Of a stretch of DNA of 64,000 nt, positions 1 to 8,590 are shown piece after piece. Origin of the DNA: Candidatus Aenigmatarchaeota archaeon (GTDB lineage: Archaea; Aenigmatarchaeota; Aenigmatarchaeia; QMZP01). The notes beneath the pieces are model-generated. The model saw nothing but the letters and a program-made list of their open reading frames with translations. It was not told the DNA's origin and ran no database searches. The stretch is taken from contig JACPNN010000013.1 of assembly GCA_016185435.1 (NCBI GenBank), positions 55,156 to 119,155 of the forward strand, in the 5' to 3' direction. The first letter of the stretch is position 1, and the number at the start of each line of letters is the position of its first letter. The translations under genes and the position numbers were made by a program.

Positions 1-1
1 C

Positions 2-436
2 ATGCATGCCCTCAGAGAGCTGTTTAAGGAGTATCCAAAGGTTATAATAGCCATAGGCAGCATAAACAGGAGCGGCCCAGATAATCCGTTCACTTTTGGC
101 GAAAGAAAGCAAATGCTTGATGCTGCCCTTAAGAAATACAAAGGCAGATACCGGATAATTGGCCTCAGGGACAGGGGCTCCAATGAGGAATGGGCCAGCA
201 ATGCGATAAAAACGGCCAGGTTCGATGTCGTGGTTACAGGGAATAGTATAGTAAGGGAATGCTTCTTGCCCTTGAATATCGAGATAAGGGAGCCTGATTT
301 CTTTCATCCTGAAAAGTACAATGGGACAAAAATAAGGGGTCTTATTTTCAAAGTGGGAAAATGGAGGCATCTGGTGCCGGAAGAGGTATCAGAAATAATC
401 AGAATCAAGCATAAAAGCCTTCCCCTCTCCAAATAA
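2..436 (+). CDS. Nucleotidyltransferase, nicotinamide-nucleotide adenylyltransferase-like (5' truncated by window edge)
   Basis: Cytidylyltransferase-fold pattern (FTFGERKQMLDAALKK, VVVTGNSIVRECF, NGTKIRGLI); the N-terminal HxGH part lies outside the window. Confidence 0.7.
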   Translation: MHALRELFKEYPKVIIAIGSINRSGPDNPFTFGERKQMLDAALKKYKGRYRIIGLRDRGSNEEWASNAIKTARFDVVVTGNSIVRECFLPLNIEIREPDFFHPEKYNGTKIRGLIFKVGKWRHLVPEEVSEIIRIKHKSLPLSK

Positions 437-464
437 TATGAGAATGCTGATTCAAAGTGGCTGA

Positions 465-3461
465 ATGAGGGATAAAGGAAATATGGCCGAATACAACCAT
501 CTGAAAATCGAAGGTGAAATTCATCAAAAGTGGAAAGCAGAAAGAGTAGCTGAAAAGATAGTCGATACGGACTGGAAAAGGAAGAAATTCTATCTCCTCG
601 ACGGCCCGCCATATGTGAATGGCGTCCCCCATGTCGGCCATGCCAAAACCACGGTATTCAAGGACATCTGGGGGAAGTTCAAATTCATGCAGGGCTTCGG
701 GGTATGGTTCCAGCCGGGTTTCGACTGCGGCGGCCTGCCTATTGAGAACAAGGTGGAAGAGAAATTGGGCATAAGAAGCAAGACTGAAATTGAGACTAAG
801 GTGGGGGTGGACAGGTTTATAGAGGAATGCAAGTCCTTCGCCAAAGGGAATGAGCCTGTATGGCTTGATTTTTACAAAAAGATAGGGGCCTGGAGAGGAT
901 GGATGGAACCCTATCTGACTTCAGAAAACTATTACCTTGAATCAGGCTGGTGGACAGTCAAGCAATGGCATGACAAAGGCCTGTTTTCAGAGGGCCTGAG
1001 GCCGGGCTTCTGGTGCCCCCGCTGCGAGACAGTCCTGGCCGGGATAGAGGTGACTGAGAGCTACAAGAACCTGGAGGACCCCTCCATCTTTGTCAAGTTC
1101 CCAATAGAAGACAAAAAAAATAAGGGCAAGGAATTTCTGCTTGTCTGGACCACTACGCCCTGGACCCTTCCTGCAAATGTTGCAGTTGTCGCCCATCCCG
1201 ATGAGACATATGTAAAGGCTGATGTGAACGGGGAAAAACTGATACTGGCTGAAAAGCTGCTCCCTGAAATTGAAAATAAAGGATTTTCATGTAAGATTCT
1301 GGAAAAATTTTCAGGCAAAAAACTGGATGGAATCAAATACAAGCCTGTACTTGATCTGCCGGTTCAAAAGGAAATATCAGACTCGCCAAAAGCCCATACT
1401 GTATTGCTGTCAATCCCTGTCATGAAGAGGAGGGTGGCCAGCAAGACGCAGGTAAAGAGTGAAATAGGAGAATCGGATGAATTCGGCCACATGGTGACAA
1501 TGGAGGCTGGGACAGGGCTGGTGCATACTGCCCCTGGTCACGGCGATGCGGACAGCAGGGTCGGGAAGCATTATGGGCTTCCAGAACCCTCTCCTGTTGA
1601 TGAGAAAGGAAGATTTACTGAAGAGGCTGGAGATCTGGCTGGAATATTTGTGAAAAAAGCGGATCCTCTGATAATTGAAAAGCTAAGAAAAAACAATCTT
1701 CTGCTATATTCAGGAAAAATAACCCACTCATATCCCCTGTGCTGGAGGTGCAAGACGCCTCTGATATACAGGATGAGCAGGCAGTGGTTCCTGAAGATGG
1801 ATCTGCTGAAGGAAAAGATAATAGACGCCAACAAAAAACTCAGATGGCTGCCTGAATTCGCAAGGGAGCAGTACAATAACCTGATTTCTGAGGCCCCGGA
1901 CTGGGCTGTCACGAGGCAGAGATACTGGGGAATCCCTTTGCCGATATGGAAGTGCGGGAGGTGCAATTCAATGAAAGTAATTGGCTCGAGGGAGGAATTA
2001 AGGAAAAATTCAGTTGAAAAAATTCCCGAAAACTTCGACCTCCACAAGAACCTTGTGGACAGGGTAAAATTGAAGTGCACTAACAAAGGCTGCGAAGGGA
2101 AAATGGCCAGGGAGAAGGACATCATGGACGTCTGGTTCGACTCGGGAATAGCGCCATGGGCCTCGCTTGGCTATCCTTTCAGGAACAAGGAATTATTCGA
2201 AAAGCTGTGGCCTGTAGACCTTGTGAATGAGGGCCAGGACCAGGTAAGGGCGTGGTTCAACACCCTGATGGTGTGCGGCTTTGCCACTTTTGGCAGGGAG
2301 CCGTACCGGACTGTCTGCCTCAACGGCTGGACCCTGGATGAGAAAGGGGAGAAGATGAGCAAGAGCCTGGGGAATGTGATACTGGCCGAAGACGCCTGCA
2401 GGCAGCTCGGAGCAGACGTCATGAGGCTCTATATCTGCCATGATGTGGCCCCATGGGAGACCCAGAAGTTCAGCTTCAGGCAGGCCGGCGATCTGAAGAG
2501 ATTCATGAATGTATTATGGAACACCTATAATTTTGCGGAGACGTATGCTGCAAAGGAAGAGTATGCAGAAAAGGCAGAATTAAAAATAGAGGACAAGTGG
2601 ATAATTTCAAAAATAAATTCCATAAACAAATCAGCCACAAATCATATAGAGAATTTCGAGTTCCATCTGGCCGCGAGGGAGCTGGTAGATTTCCTTCTGA
2701 ATGACCTCTCAAGGTGGTATATCAAAATTATAAGAGACAGGCTCGCCCCAACATATTGGAAGGAAGACAAGAAAGCGGCATCCTTTGCCCTGAGATATGT
2801 CCTTGAGAGATATTCAGTTTTGCTGTCTGTATTTTCCCCCTTCATTTCTGATGCAATATATTCAAAACTCAGGGGAAAAGGCAGCGTGCATCTTGAGGAG
2901 TGGCCAAAGCCTGAGGAAAGCAGGATAGGAAAGGGCCTCGAGGATCATATGGAAAAGGCAAAAGTGGTTGTAGAGGCCATAAATGCCGCAAGGTCTGAGA
3001 AAAAGGTGAAGCTGAGGTGGCCTGTCGAATATGTAAGGATAAAATTCAAGGATAAGGAAGACATCAAATCAATAGATTCTGTAAAGGATGTAATAGCCTT
3101 GCTTTCCAATTCCAAATCAATAGAGATGTCGGACAGATTGAAGGAGCCTTTTGAATTCTCCCTGGGCAAGCTCGAAATAGGCAAAGTCCTGATGGACAAG
3201 GCCGTAATAAGGGAGATAATAAGGCACGTGCAGGAGCTGAGGAAGAAGGCCGGGATGAATGTGCATGAGAAGATTGAGCTTTTCATCAAATCTGACCCTG
3301 AATCAGAAAAACTGGCGGAAAAAAACAGGCAGGAACTTCTTTCAGGGGTGAATGCATCCAAAATAAATATCGGCCAGGTCCCTGAAAAGCACAAAAAGGA
3401 AAGGCTTGAGGTGGAGGGGAAGGTTTTTGAGATTGGTTTTGTCAATACAAATCAAAATTAA
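465..3461 (+). CDS. ileS: Isoleucyl-tRNA synthetase
   Basis: 998 aa; DGPPYVNGVPHVGHA (HIGH region), WTTTPWTLPANVAV, GEKMSKSLGN; start may be 483. Confidence 0.97.
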   Translation: MRDKGNMAEYNHLKIEGEIHQKWKAERVAEKIVDTDWKRKKFYLLDGPPYVNGVPHVGHAKTTVFKDIWGKFKFMQGFGVWFQPGFDCGGLPIENKVEEKLGIRSKTEIETKVGVDRFIEECKSFAKGNEPVWLDFYKKIGAWRGWMEPYLTSENYYLESGWWTVKQWHDKGLFSEGLRPGFWCPRCETVLAGIEVTESYKNLEDPSIFVKFPIEDKKNKGKEFLLVWTTTPWTLPANVAVVAHPDETYVKADVNGEKLILAEKLLPEIENKGFSCKILEKFSGKKLDGIKYKPVLDLPVQKEISDSPKAHTVLLSIPVMKRRVASKTQVKSEIGESDEFGHMVTMEAGTGLVHTAPGHGDADSRVGKHYGLPEPSPVDEKGRFTEEAGDLAGIFVKKADPLIIEKLRKNNLLLYSGKITHSYPLCWRCKTPLIYRMSRQWFLKMDLLKEKIIDANKKLRWLPEFAREQYNNLISEAPDWAVTRQRYWGIPLPIWKCGRCNSMKVIGSREELRKNSVEKIPENFDLHKNLVDRVKLKCTNKGCEGKMAREKDIMDVWFDSGIAPWASLGYPFRNKELFEKLWPVDLVNEGQDQVRAWFNTLMVCGFATFGREPYRTVCLNGWTLDEKGEKMSKSLGNVILAEDACRQLGADVMRLYICHDVAPWETQKFSFRQAGDLKRFMNVLWNTYNFAETYAAKEEYAEKAELKIEDKWIISKINSINKSATNHIENFEFHLAARELVDFLLNDLSRWYIKIIRDRLAPTYWKEDKKAASFALRYVLERYSVLLSVFSPFISDAIYSKLRGKGSVHLEEWPKPEESRIGKGLEDHMEKAKVVVEAINAARSEKKVKLRWPVEYVRIKFKDKEDIKSIDSVKDVIALLSNSKSIEMSDRLKEPFEFSLGKLEIGKVLMDKAVIREIIRHVQELRKKAGMNVHEKIELFIKSDPESEKLAEKNRQELLSGVNASKINIGQVPEKHKKERLEVEGKVFEIGFVNTNQN
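3397..3440 (+). repeat. ileS 3'-end repeat, copy 1 (native)
   Basis: 44 bp, 41/44 identical to 3973-4016; encodes ERLEVEGKVFEIGF. Confidence 0.93.
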
Positions 3462-3526
3462 TGTTCACTCCGCTATCGCCGACAAGGTTACAAATATATA
3501 GCTTACAGTTAAGTTATAAAATTATT

Positions 3527-3985
3527 ATGCAAGACAAAAAAAGCGGATGGGATACACTGCCTATTGCAATAAGAACTGTGATTATAATATTTGTTGCCAA
3601 AGCTCTTCTCGGCGTTTTTGCAATAATGGTTTTGTCAGCTTCAATGCCAAGTGTTACCCTTGGGACTACATCTGGCCAGGAAATGAAGCCCCTTTCATCC
3701 TTCGATTATGTGGGAAGTGCCGTGGCATCTTCAGTTTTTTATGCGCTTATAGCTCTCTATTTCATAGAACCTCTCCTTTATTTAGGTGCGGCGATACTCT
3801 TACAGTCAATGACCAGAATTAGCTTCTATCTGGCCGCATTCTTATCTTTATTGTCACTGCTTAGCATACCATTGGGGACAGTTCTTGGGTTGGTATCACT
3901 CTATCTGCTGATTTCAAGTATGGAATATTTCGGCTTTAAGCAGGTTCACAATAAGCCAGTTACTGAAAAACCAGGAAAGGCTTGA
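3527..3985 (+). CDS. Small multi-TM membrane protein (cargo between two copies of the ileS 3' end)
   Basis: MQDKKSGWDTLP... with about 3-4 hydrophobic segments; internal ATG at 3527. Confidence 0.6.
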   Translation: MQDKKSGWDTLPIAIRTVIIIFVAKALLGVFAIMVLSASMPSVTLGTTSGQEMKPLSSFDYVGSAVASSVFYALIALYFIEPLLYLGAAILLQSMTRISFYLAAFLSLLSLLSIPLGTVLGLVSLYLLISSMEYFGFKQVHNKPVTEKPGKA

Positions 3986-4016
3986 GGTGGAGGGGAAGGT
4001 TTTCGAGATAGGATTT
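3973..4016 (+). repeat. ileS 3'-end repeat, copy 2
   Basis: Encodes QERLEVEGKVFEIGFDKTD* in frame (stop at 4029-4031); the three differences are synonymous. Confidence 0.93.
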
Positions 4017-4102
4017 GATAAAACAGATTAATGCCTATTGAGAGGCTGCACTGCATTACAGCCTGAAAAAGGTATAAATATCTTAGTTTTGATAGATATG
4101 CT

Positions 4103-4669
4103 ATGGGAGTTGGTTCAACTATCTCACGAATGCTAAAAAGAGCGATAGGATTGTACAGGGATGACACGTCTCCGCAATTAGATGCTCCGCAAAGTAAAGG
4201 CACCCCTATCACCCCATATCAGATTCCCTTGGGAGATGCAGCAACATATGCGTGTTTGAAGGAGCGTGAATCCCCTTCAGAAAGCGACTACGGCCTCTTT
4301 GTAGAAGTTGCTGCACAGAGTAACCCTTTTCTTCCCCATTTGCTGTGGACAGCAACGAAAAATGCCGAGGTCTATTTCCTAAAAAGAGGTGTCTGGAAGA
4401 CACCGGAAGACAGAATGTATAGGGAACAATCTGTGCGTGCACAGCTGACAAGAATCTGGAGAGATCCCCAGAAGCAGGAAGATTCGAATGTATTCTATGT
4501 TGAAGTTGGGGGTTTTTGCTCAGGCAGACTGGAATTACGCAAGATGCTGGAAGGTCAGCTTGACGATGAAACTGCCATACTGAAGACGAGCTACCCGCAC
4601 GATGCAGAAAGAATTGACAGGGCCAGAAGACAAATAGGAATAGTTGTACCGATGACACAGGGTGGATAA
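4103..4669 (+). CDS. Hypothetical protein
   Basis: 188-aa ORF directly downstream of the duplicated ileS tail. Confidence 0.55.
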   Translation: MGVGSTISRMLKRAIGLYRDDTSPQLDAPQSKGTPITPYQIPLGDAATYACLKERESPSESDYGLFVEVAAQSNPFLPHLLWTATKNAEVYFLKRGVWKTPEDRMYREQSVRAQLTRIWRDPQKQEDSNVFYVEVGGFCSGRLELRKMLEGQLDDETAILKTSYPHDAERIDRARRQIGIVVPMTQGG

Positions 4670-4676
4670 GCGAAAT

Positions 4677-4799
4677 TCATTCCACTCTCCACTTCTCCAC
4701 CTCGAACGCCTCTGTGCTGCCGCACTTGGGGCACTTCTTGCCTTCCCTGAACATGTTGTCGCAGGAATCGCAGAACATCGCCATGAGGGTCACCTCCAT
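4677..4799 (-). CDS. Mini zinc-ribbon protein
   Basis: Not in ORF track; MEVTLMAMFCDSCDNMFREGKKCPKCGSTEAFEVEKWRVE*; CxxC...CxxC; TFS/RPC10 N-ribbon-like. Confidence 0.6.
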   Translation of the reverse strand: MEVTLMAMFCDSCDNMFREGKKCPKCGSTEAFEVEKWRVE

Positions 4800-4953
4800 C
4801 TTATTTAATGGGGATGCTGTTGGCTATATTATTTATGCCTTGAAAATGCTTTTCAAATCCCTTAAATTAGATACTCTGTTTTGTAGATTTTTTGGCTAAA
4901 TAAGTTTAAATATATGTTTAAACAAATATAAAACAAAGCTGGGGGGATGAATT

Positions 4954-5205
4954 ATGGCGGTCAAAACAATAACCATTACAAAGGATGCATATAATGTCCT
5001 CAGGGGGATGAAGATGGAAAAGGAAAGTTTCAGCGATGTTATCAATAGGATAGCTTTGGAGAAAAAGTCTGTAAAGGATTTCCTGGGGATACTGAAAGAT
5101 ATCGATGCTGAAGCCCTTCAGAAGCGGGCCAGGGAGATCAGGAAATCTGTATCCGGCTCATTTGAGAGGAGACATGATCGTCTTAGACACATCAGCCGTC
5201 ATTGA
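4954..5205 (+). CDS. VapB-type antitoxin
   Basis: MAVKTITITKDAYNVLRGMKMEKESFSDVINRI; overlaps the VapC ORF downstream. Confidence 0.8.
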   Translation: MAVKTITITKDAYNVLRGMKMEKESFSDVINRIALEKKSVKDFLGILKDIDAEALQKRAREIRKSVSGSFERRHDRLRHISRH

Positions 5206-5545
5206 GGTTCTGAAAGGCAGCCAAAAGGGTGAGAAAATAGCTGATCTGATAGGTGCAGATGAAACAGCAGTAACAGCTTTTAGTGTCTATGAGATGCTGG
5301 TTGGGGCCAAGAGCAATGAAATCCCGAAAATCGAGGCATTCTTCAATTCTGTCAGAATCCTGAGCTTCAATCACATAGCAGCCCTTGAAAGCGCCAGGCT
5401 GGAAATGGAGCTGAAAGCCAAGGGCAGGATGATAGAAAAGGTTGACATCTTCATATCATCCATATGTATAGCAAGCAATTCAAGGCTCATAACACTGGAT
5501 AATGATTTCAGGGAAATAGAAAATCTGGAAGTAGAAATAGTGTAA
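5174..5545 (+). CDS. VapC-type PIN-domain toxin
   Basis: MIVLDTSAVIEVLKG ... LITLDNDFREI; PIN acidic residues. Confidence 0.88.
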   Translation: MIVLDTSAVIEVLKGSQKGEKIADLIGADETAVTAFSVYEMLVGAKSNEIPKIEAFFNSVRILSFNHIAALESARLEMELKAKGRMIEKVDIFISSICIASNSRLITLDNDFREIENLEVEIV

Positions 5546-5555
5546 GAGACGTATA

Positions 5556-6467
5556 TCACTGCTTCTTTTCCTTATCCATCTCTCCCAGCCACTTTGTCAC
5601 AATATCCGCCACCTCTTTACCGAAGCCGTTGAAGTTGTGGCCGGCATTGACTATCACTCCCACCCTCGCCTGCCTTGTCTTCTTCTTGAATATCTTTCCC
5701 GCTTCCATCACAGAGGGCAGGATGAAGCTGTCTTTGCTCCCGAACAGGACAAGCATGGGCAGCTCAAGCTCGGTAATTTCCCTGAAACCTTCCTCAGGGC
5801 TATGATAGGGAAAAGTGTTTCCAGGGCCCTTGGGCGTCAGGTATCCGAAATAGGCCTGAGCAGACATGGGGCATATCGGGCTCATATCCTCTCCCAGCAT
5901 CTCCTTTCCCCTGCCTTCCTCTACCATCCTGTAAATCTTTTCATTGGCCTCGTCAAATTTTTCGCTTAAGGCCGACTTCTGCAGGGCGACATCGTTGCAA
6001 GGCGAAAGGAGAATCAGGCCTGCAACTTTAGTGTTCCTCCTCTGGTGCTGGGAGTAGACAATCTTGTTGGGGCCGAGGCCATGCCCTGCAAGAATGAACT
6101 TGTTGAAGCCCCTTGCCTCAAGATAGGAGAGGGCAGCCTCGATGTCATGTATGCACTCCTCGAACCTTTCATACGCTCCGCCGATGGTGACGGCCTTCTC
6201 CTGCTCCCCTGTCCTCTGGATTATGTCGGCAAAGTAGTCGTGGCCCCTGTTGTTGAAGCTCAGGAAGGCGTATCCAGTCTTCAGGGCAGATTCGGCAATG
6301 TAGTTGACAAGCCTGTTCTCATAGAAATTGCCTGCAGTCCCGTGTACATAGACAACGGCCTTTTCCGTCTTCGCTTCAGGCTCGCATAAAAGGCCCTGCA
6401 GCTCCAGCATGTCTGCCGTGAAGAACTTGACTAGTTCGCCTCTGAGCGCCTGATGGATGGGGTCCAT
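5556..6467 (-). CDS. Alpha/beta hydrolase
   Basis: VYVHGTAGNFYENR, FILAGHGLG, LVLFGSKDSF, NAGHNFNG. Confidence 0.8.
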   Translation of the reverse strand: MDPIHQALRGELVKFFTADMLELQGLLCEPEAKTEKAVVYVHGTAGNFYENRLVNYIAESALKTGYAFLSFNNRGHDYFADIIQRTGEQEKAVTIGGAYERFEECIHDIEAALSYLEARGFNKFILAGHGLGPNKIVYSQHQRRNTKVAGLILLSPCNDVALQKSALSEKFDEANEKIYRMVEEGRGKEMLGEDMSPICPMSAQAYFGYLTPKGPGNTFPYHSPEEGFREITELELPMLVLFGSKDSFILPSVMEAGKIFKKKTRQARVGVIVNAGHNFNGFGKEVADIVTKWLGEMDKEKKQ

Positions 6468-6646
6468 ATTAAATATTCGGGGGAGAAGAATTTAAAGAAA
6501 TTTTCTGCCAGCGGAGACGGCCAGTCATCATTTCCTCATCTGGGGCATGGAAGGAAGCTTCTCATTCCCGCATCTGCACCTGTTTCCTGCGACAAGCCTT
6601 CCGCACCTCTCGCATACCCATTTCAGCTGCATACGCAACACAGATT

Positions 6647-6826
6647 TCATTGACCGGCCTGTGATTCTCCTGCCGCATTGCCTGAAGCCTCAGGCTGGCC
6701 GCCAACAGGATTGCCGCAGGACGGGCAAGCGTCATCATCAGGCCCGCAGTATTCATCGCATATGAAGCAGTACCTAAGGCCTGTCTCATCCTTTTCTTCC
6801 CGCTTCTTCTTCGGCTTTCTCTTCAT
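6647..6826 (-). CDS. Small zinc-ribbon protein
   Basis: Not in ORF track in this frame; MKRKPKKKREEKDETGLRYCFICDEYCGPDDDACPSCGNPVGG...; CxxC...CxxC. Confidence 0.6.
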   Translation of the reverse strand: MKRKPKKKREEKDETGLRYCFICDEYCGPDDDACPSCGNPVGGQPEASGNAAGESQAGQ

Positions 6827-6862
6827 AGCTGTAAATTGAAATTGGATGGGTGTTTTAAATCT

Positions 6863-7165
6863 TCAGACGTCCACAAGGATATCCTTCCCTCTCACTTCCA
6901 CCCTGTAAGTCTCGATTTTCAGTCCGGGAACAGTCCTGCATGAGCCTGTCTCGACATCGAACTGCCAGCCGTGGAGGGGGCATGTTATCACATTGTCCTC
7001 AAGGCTCCCTTGCCCCAAAGGTCCCTGCTCATGGGCACATGCGTTTGTCGTGGCAAATATCTTCCCGCTGACATTGTAAAGTGCTATCTCTTTTCCGCTG
7101 ACGATTACTGTTCTCGCTTCTCCCGGCTTCAGATTATCCAGAGTAGCGACCTTTACAAGTGCCAT
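6863..7165 (-). CDS. Rieske-type ferredoxin / NirD-like protein
   Basis: CAHEQGPLGQGSLEDNVITCPLHGWQFD (CxH...CxxH). Confidence 0.92.
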   Translation of the reverse strand: MALVKVATLDNLKPGEARTVIVSGKEIALYNVSGKIFATTNACAHEQGPLGQGSLEDNVITCPLHGWQFDVETGSCRTVPGLKIETYRVEVRGKDILVDV

Positions 7166-7230
7166 AAATCCCCTTGAAATTATGTTCTGATTATTAAAAA
7201 GAACGGTTTCCGGCGCTAAGCAGGAATTCG

Positions 7231-7674
7231 TCAGCCCTTCACCGCAAGCTCCTCCAGCGGCCTTCTTGAGACCGAGCCTGAGCTCAAAGGGTGCCAGTGG
7301 CTTATCCCTGTTTCTCCCCGCTTCCAGCAGAGGAAGACGAGCTCACCGCTCCTGTCGTAATAGAAGTCCACAAGGCCTTTGTCGAGGTCTTTGACTATGC
7401 ATCCATGGCTGCTGATGGCCCCTATCTCTGCCTTGATTGAAAGGGCTGCAGCCTGCTTCTTTTCCATGCTCTGCCTGTACAGCTTATTGTCGATGTTTGC
7501 CTCCTGAAGAAGCTCCTCGCCCCATATCTCGTAAAGAGTCTCCATGTCCCTGTCGAGCTGCTTCATCCTCATCTTGAGGCCTGCTATCTTGTGAAGGGCG
7601 GCCTCGAGAAAAGGGAGGAGCCTGTTGGCCTCTTCAACCGTGAACGTCCTCACAAAGCCTTTCTGGCTGTCCAT
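7231..7674 (-). CDS. DUF2203-family protein
   Basis: FTVEEANRLLPFLE ... DLDKGLVDFYYDRSGELVFLCWKRGETGISHWH. Confidence 0.8.
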   Translation of the reverse strand: MDSQKGFVRTFTVEEANRLLPFLEAALHKIAGLKMRMKQLDRDMETLYEIWGEELLQEANIDNKLYRQSMEKKQAAALSIKAEIGAISSHGCIVKDLDKGLVDFYYDRSGELVFLCWKRGETGISHWHPLSSGSVSRRPLEELAVKG

Positions 7675-7812
7675 ACTGATATATATGGCTGCGAACTTTT
7701 ATATTGGTTTTTGGCGCAGGCCTGCCGCCAAGGAAGATGCCAGTTTTCATATAACATGAAAAACAGCATACAGGATCTTTAATGCGCACATGAAATCATA
7801 ATATAGCGGCCC

Positions 7813-8202
7813 TCATTCGACAGCCCTGCTGAACTTCTTTTTCAGGTCGAAATAGCACTCCACATGCGGGTATTCGAGCATTTCCCTGATGAAGGCCTTT
7901 CCTGTCGTGGCTTCCTTTTTATCAATCGGGATTGCCTTTGCCCTGATATTGTTCCCGACAAGGGTGTCTATTATGGAAGGGTGGGCAGGCATGCCGGAAG
8001 GCATAAATCTTTTGCAGCCCTTTGTTCCGTTGATATCGTAGCTGCCGGCCATGGGAGATATTTTCCTGTAGCGCCCTTCTGCTGTCGCCCTCAGGCCGCA
8101 GCCATAGCGTACTCCGCCTTCCCTATTCATGCCTATGGCCTGATGCCTGCAGAAGTCAGGCAAGATTCTTAACCTTTCCAGGAGGAAATCAGCGCCTTCC
8201 AA
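7813..8202 (-). CDS. Hypothetical protein
   Basis: 129-aa ORF; several conserved-looking Cys/His; no recognised family. Confidence 0.5.
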   Translation of the reverse strand: MEGADFLLERLRILPDFCRHQAIGMNREGGVRYGCGLRATAEGRYRKISPMAGSYDINGTKGCKRFMPSGMPAHPSIIDTLVGNNIRAKAIPIDKKEATTGKAFIREMLEYPHVECYFDLKKKFSRAVE

Positions 8203-8243
8203 TAAATTTAAACCATCCCCGGCAATAATTATACCTGACGGGT

Positions 8244-8585
8244 ATGGAAAAGGAGAAGGTTTTGATTGCGATAAAGGAGGCTGAGGAAAAGGCCAGGAAG
8301 AACGTGGCCGGCGCCGAGACCAGGAAAGCTTCCATTGTCAGCGATGCAGTTGAAAAGTCAATTGAGAGGGAGAAGGCCGAGACAGAATCGTATGTGAAGC
8401 AGCTTGCCATGAAAGAGCAGAAGGAAAAGGAGGCGATAAAAGAGAGCGCCAGGGATATAATCGAAAAGGGCAGGAGAGAGGCTGACAGCTTCTCCAGGCT
8501 TGCGAAAAGGAACTGGGCTTCATCACTCAGCCAGCTCGGGAAGGAATTTGAGGCGTTTTTGAGGCAGATCGCCAGGGAAGGCTGA
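8244..8585 (+). CDS. ahaH: V/A-type ATP synthase subunit H
   Basis: Coiled-coil protein directly upstream of subunit I. Confidence 0.8.
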   Translation: MEKEKVLIAIKEAEEKARKNVAGAETRKASIVSDAVEKSIEREKAETESYVKQLAMKEQKEKEAIKESARDIIEKGRREADSFSRLAKRNWASSLSQLGKEFEAFLRQIAREG

Positions 8586-8590
8586 TTTCT

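Noticed and set aside
1571-2125. Minus-strand ORFs within ileS and the ATPase genes (e.g. 1571-2125, 8668-9237, 9895-10293)
   Set aside because: Overlap strongly supported coding sequence in the opposite strand; composition typical of shadow ORFs.
4954-5545. VapBC flanked by gene-end duplication
   Set aside because: Checked both flanks by eye (hydrolase 3' end, zinc-ribbon ORF); no matching second copy was found.
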